Positions 61,377 to 64,000 of a stretch of DNA of 64,000 bases are shown piece after piece. Each line of letters starts with the position of its first letter. The first letter of the stretch is position 1. Position numbers and translations under genes: made by a program. Source of the stretch: Heterodera schachtii. Taxonomy: Eukaryota > Nematoda > Chromadorea > Rhabditida > Heteroderidae. The stretch is from NCBI GenBank assembly GCA_023374025.1, contig SIJG01000109.1, positions 127,577 to 191,576 on the forward strand. The letters are read 5' to 3'. Under the pieces are notes generated by a model. That model made no database searches and was not told the DNA's origin. It saw only the letters and a list, made by a program, of their open reading frames with translations.

Positions 61377-62308
61377 TAAAATCATTTATTTAAAATAATA
61401 ATAAATTGCTTGTTTGAAAAAGATCAAATAATAAGTTTTAGGGAAAGGAGCAAAATTAAAATTTTAGTGAAAATAGCAAAATTAAATCTTTTAAAAATAA
61501 AAAAATTTACATTTTCATATATACAAAAAAGAATATTATAAAATTAAAAATATTTTCGTGGTATAAAAAATTAAACTCTGTAAAGAATTTATACTCAAAT
61601 TCTTCTTTTCATTATTAAATTTCAAGCAAATTTTTTATCTTGTATTTCAGAATTTGATTTTGCTTAATGATTTATTGACAACGCAAATGAACAGTGAAAA
61701 AGCTTCACGGTTTGTAATATGATTATTATCAATTTTAATAAAATAATTATAATTTCTTTGATTTTTTGATAAACTTTTCAATGCATATATAAAAATATAT
61801 ACTATAAGTTTAATTAAAATAAAAAATCTTTTTATATTTAAATTAAAAAATATTTATTTTATCATAATTTAAAAATGAAAAAACTTTATATATTTAACTA
61901 TAGTGATCAAACACATTATTATTTTTGTTTCTTTAAATTTTTTTATATTTTTTTGGTTTTTTTTATTATTTGAATCATAAGAATAAATCTTTGAAATAAT
62001 ATAAATATTTACATAATAAATAATTTAAATTATTAAACAAATTTATTCTATAAAAAAGAAAACCTAATAAAAAAAATTTATTCTGTAAATATAAATATTT
62101 AAAAAAAATTATTTGATTTTAAAAATAAAAAATATTCAAAATATACATGAAATGATTTTAAGTTAATTTAGAAAAAATGCCAAATATATATTATAAATTC
62201 AAAAATAGGAAACATACCTACATTTAATTGATATAAGAAATGATGAAGCATATAAGTAAATATTTTTAATTAAAAATAAGAAATTATTCGTATAAATTAC
62301 ATAATTAA
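61377..62308. other. AT-rich, no gene
   Basis: No open frame of interest and no bounded repeat. Confidence 0.4.
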
Positions 62309-62419
62309 AATAAAGTTATTAAAGTGATAAAAAAGGACTACCCGACCAGACTACGAATTTTCGGTGTCTTACTCCGAGATGCATCGGAAGAATGCATGTG
62401 GCATAGAAAGAAGAAATAA
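62309..62419 (+). other. Protein-like open stretch, 36 codons
   Basis: Reads through DYPTRLRIFGVLLRDASEEC and MWHRKKK before TAA. The patch at 62335-62405 is the most balanced in composition of the last 5 kb. The minus strand has a GTAAGA donor-like motif in the same patch, so strand is uncertain. No family recognised. Confidence 0.25.
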
Positions 62420-64000
62420 AAACTATTTAAAGTCTTTTTATACTACAAAAACAAATTTTAAATTAATAAAAATATTATTAAAATAAACAAATCCTTTATT
62501 TATTTAAGAAGATAATAATTTGTTACTTCATTAAACATAATAAACGACAAAAAATGCAATAAAATTGAAAAAAAGAATTAAATTAATTCTTTTGACAAAT
62601 TTTTTTATCAATTAAAAAATTTCTCAATTTATTTTTTCGACCTGACCACTCAAATAAAATTAAAGATTTTCTGGAGTGAAACTTGTCCTTTTCTCCAATA
62701 AAACTTTCTTATAATTTAAGACAAAAAGGCACAAAAATTAAAAATCGCAAAAATGAAAAAGAACAACAAAAAGTTCAAGCTAAAAGCTTCTATTTTATAA
62801 AATTACATATTTTATACTAATCCCGAAATTGGTTATGAGTTCTGCATCAAAGCATGAGATTAAGTGAATTTAATTTAACCAAAAAAGCTGAAAATAAAAA
62901 TATGCATTATTAATTTTTTCTATACGGTGTAAAGTGTGTGACAATACTATTTACTAATAATTGCATATATAAAGAATCTGACAGAGCATGTATATATGAA
63001 AATAATTTGAAATAAAAATTTAAAATATTCTCAAAATAATATATAATCAACCAAGGAAATTCAGCCTAATCTATGCCTAAATTACAAAATTAAAAATGTT
63101 AAAATCATTCATTTTGAATAATATAAAATATATATAATTCTGGAATTATTACTAAAACTAAACTGAAGAATGGTAAATAAAATAATTAATTTTTTCAAAC
63201 AAAAAACAAATATGAAAAATTAAAGAAATTATCTTTTAAAATGAAATATCATATCGAATAATTCAATAAAAAAATTCCGAACATGCTCGAGAATTTACCG
63301 TAAGAGGAAAACTATTCGACTAAGTATTTAAAAAAATTTAAAAAACAAATAAGAAAAAATTTATATAAATAATTTTAAAAAAGAAATAGACTCATTAACT
63401 ATACCTGTAAAGACATTAATAATTTACTTAATAAACCAGTCGATTCTTAGTGGTGTATTTAAAAAATTTAAATTTATATAATTTATATAATTAAAAAAAT
63501 TATTGGCGAAGCAGTCGAAAATTAATATAGATGAAATGTTTGAAGTGGATTTATATAGTAAATTGCTGGTTTTTATAGGCAACTTATAGGCGGGAAAAAG
63601 GCTAAATTATACATTTAATTGTTACCATGATTAATATTTATCCAGCACTTTACTCTGCTAAAATTGAGATTTAAATATCTTGAACTTAACTTTTTATATA
63701 AAAATATTATTCGCGTTCATGAGTTTCAAATTTTTTTTTAAGTTTTTGCAATAAAAAATATTTCGCTAAAATTGTCGCTTCAATATATTGTCTAATAAAT
63801 AAAAATAATGCAAAAATTAAAATATAAATTAAATACAAATAGAAGCCAATTGATTCAACAATGCTTATTTTCAATATTTAATTCTGTAAAGCATAATTGT
63901 TAATACAAAAGTGATTTCTTATTACTTATTAATTATTTAAGTAAATGATGTTTTTTAGGTTTCAATTTCTTTTTAACCAATATTTTAATTACAACTTTCA
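62420..64000. other. AT-rich to the window end, no gene
   Basis: A short stretch at 63441-63460 (CGATTCTTAGTGGTGTATTT) matches the internal unit of the CAGGGCTGCA hAT MITEs and is probably a small fragment of one. Nothing else is supported. Confidence 0.4.

Noticed and set aside
1..64000. LTR retrotransposon, LINE or endogenous viral element
   Set aside because: No reverse transcriptase, integrase, gag or capsid motifs and no long terminal repeats were seen in any readable frame.

Overview
The window is eukaryotic, very AT-rich (about four fifths A+T by eye) and gene-poor. I find no complete, confidently coding gene. Almost every long open reading frame is low-complexity F/I/L/Y/K/N sequence or lies in a tandem repeat. 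What stands out is transposon debris: several non-autonomous elements with exact or near-exact 8-bp target duplications and hAT-type ends, two foldback-like elements, a nearly identical segmental duplication and a GC-rich tandem-repeat island. Short intron-like signals, tRNA-type A and B boxes and hAT elements fit an invertebrate or other eukaryotic nuclear genome. I cannot name the species.

Layout. 0-6 kb is T-rich with one hAT MITE (336-894). 6.0-9.55 kb is copy A of a segmental duplication. 9.55-17 kb is T-rich and holds a palindromic element (11140-11563), two hAT MITEs (12463-13430, 14919-15720) and a broken protein-like region (16.93-17.51 kb). 17.5-26.9 kb is mostly A-rich, with an inverted repeat, a tandem/hairpin repeat (20.47-20.76 kb) and a CGGTTT-rich element arm (23.85-24.04 kb). 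26.935-31.977 kb is copy B of the duplication, longer than copy A and carrying an ACGCGT-rich foldback element. 32-37.3 kb holds hairpin modules, a second foldback element and a GGGATC-rich arm. 37.3-41.9 kb is T-rich with two exon-like islands. 41.947-44.472 kb is the GC-rich island, bounded by an 18-bp direct repeat. 44.5-48.8 kb changes from T-rich to A-rich. 48.83-53.4 kb has two more hAT-type elements, a decayed relative and a tRNA pseudogene. 53.4-64 kb is AT-rich with a CT microsatellite and a few short protein-like islands.

How the parts fit together. T-rich blocks resemble one another at low identity (for example about 3.4-4.6 kb with 13.7-16.9 kb, and 9.8-10.2 kb with 56.4-57.2 kb), and A-rich blocks do likewise. 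This suggests that old, diverged repeats make up much of the window. A GC-rich hairpin module of about 120-135 bp recurs at least seven times and lies inside at least three hAT MITEs with different termini. Copy A of the duplication has lost five segments plus 9 bp relative to copy B. At least one of these is shown to be a loss in A, because the missing piece is related to sequence at 52.1-52.3 kb.

The observations most worth a second look are the GC island with its long direct-repeat flanks, the hairpin module shared among unrelated MITEs, the MITE families with similar termini but different arm repeats, and the protein-like remnants at 16.9 kb and in the duplication.
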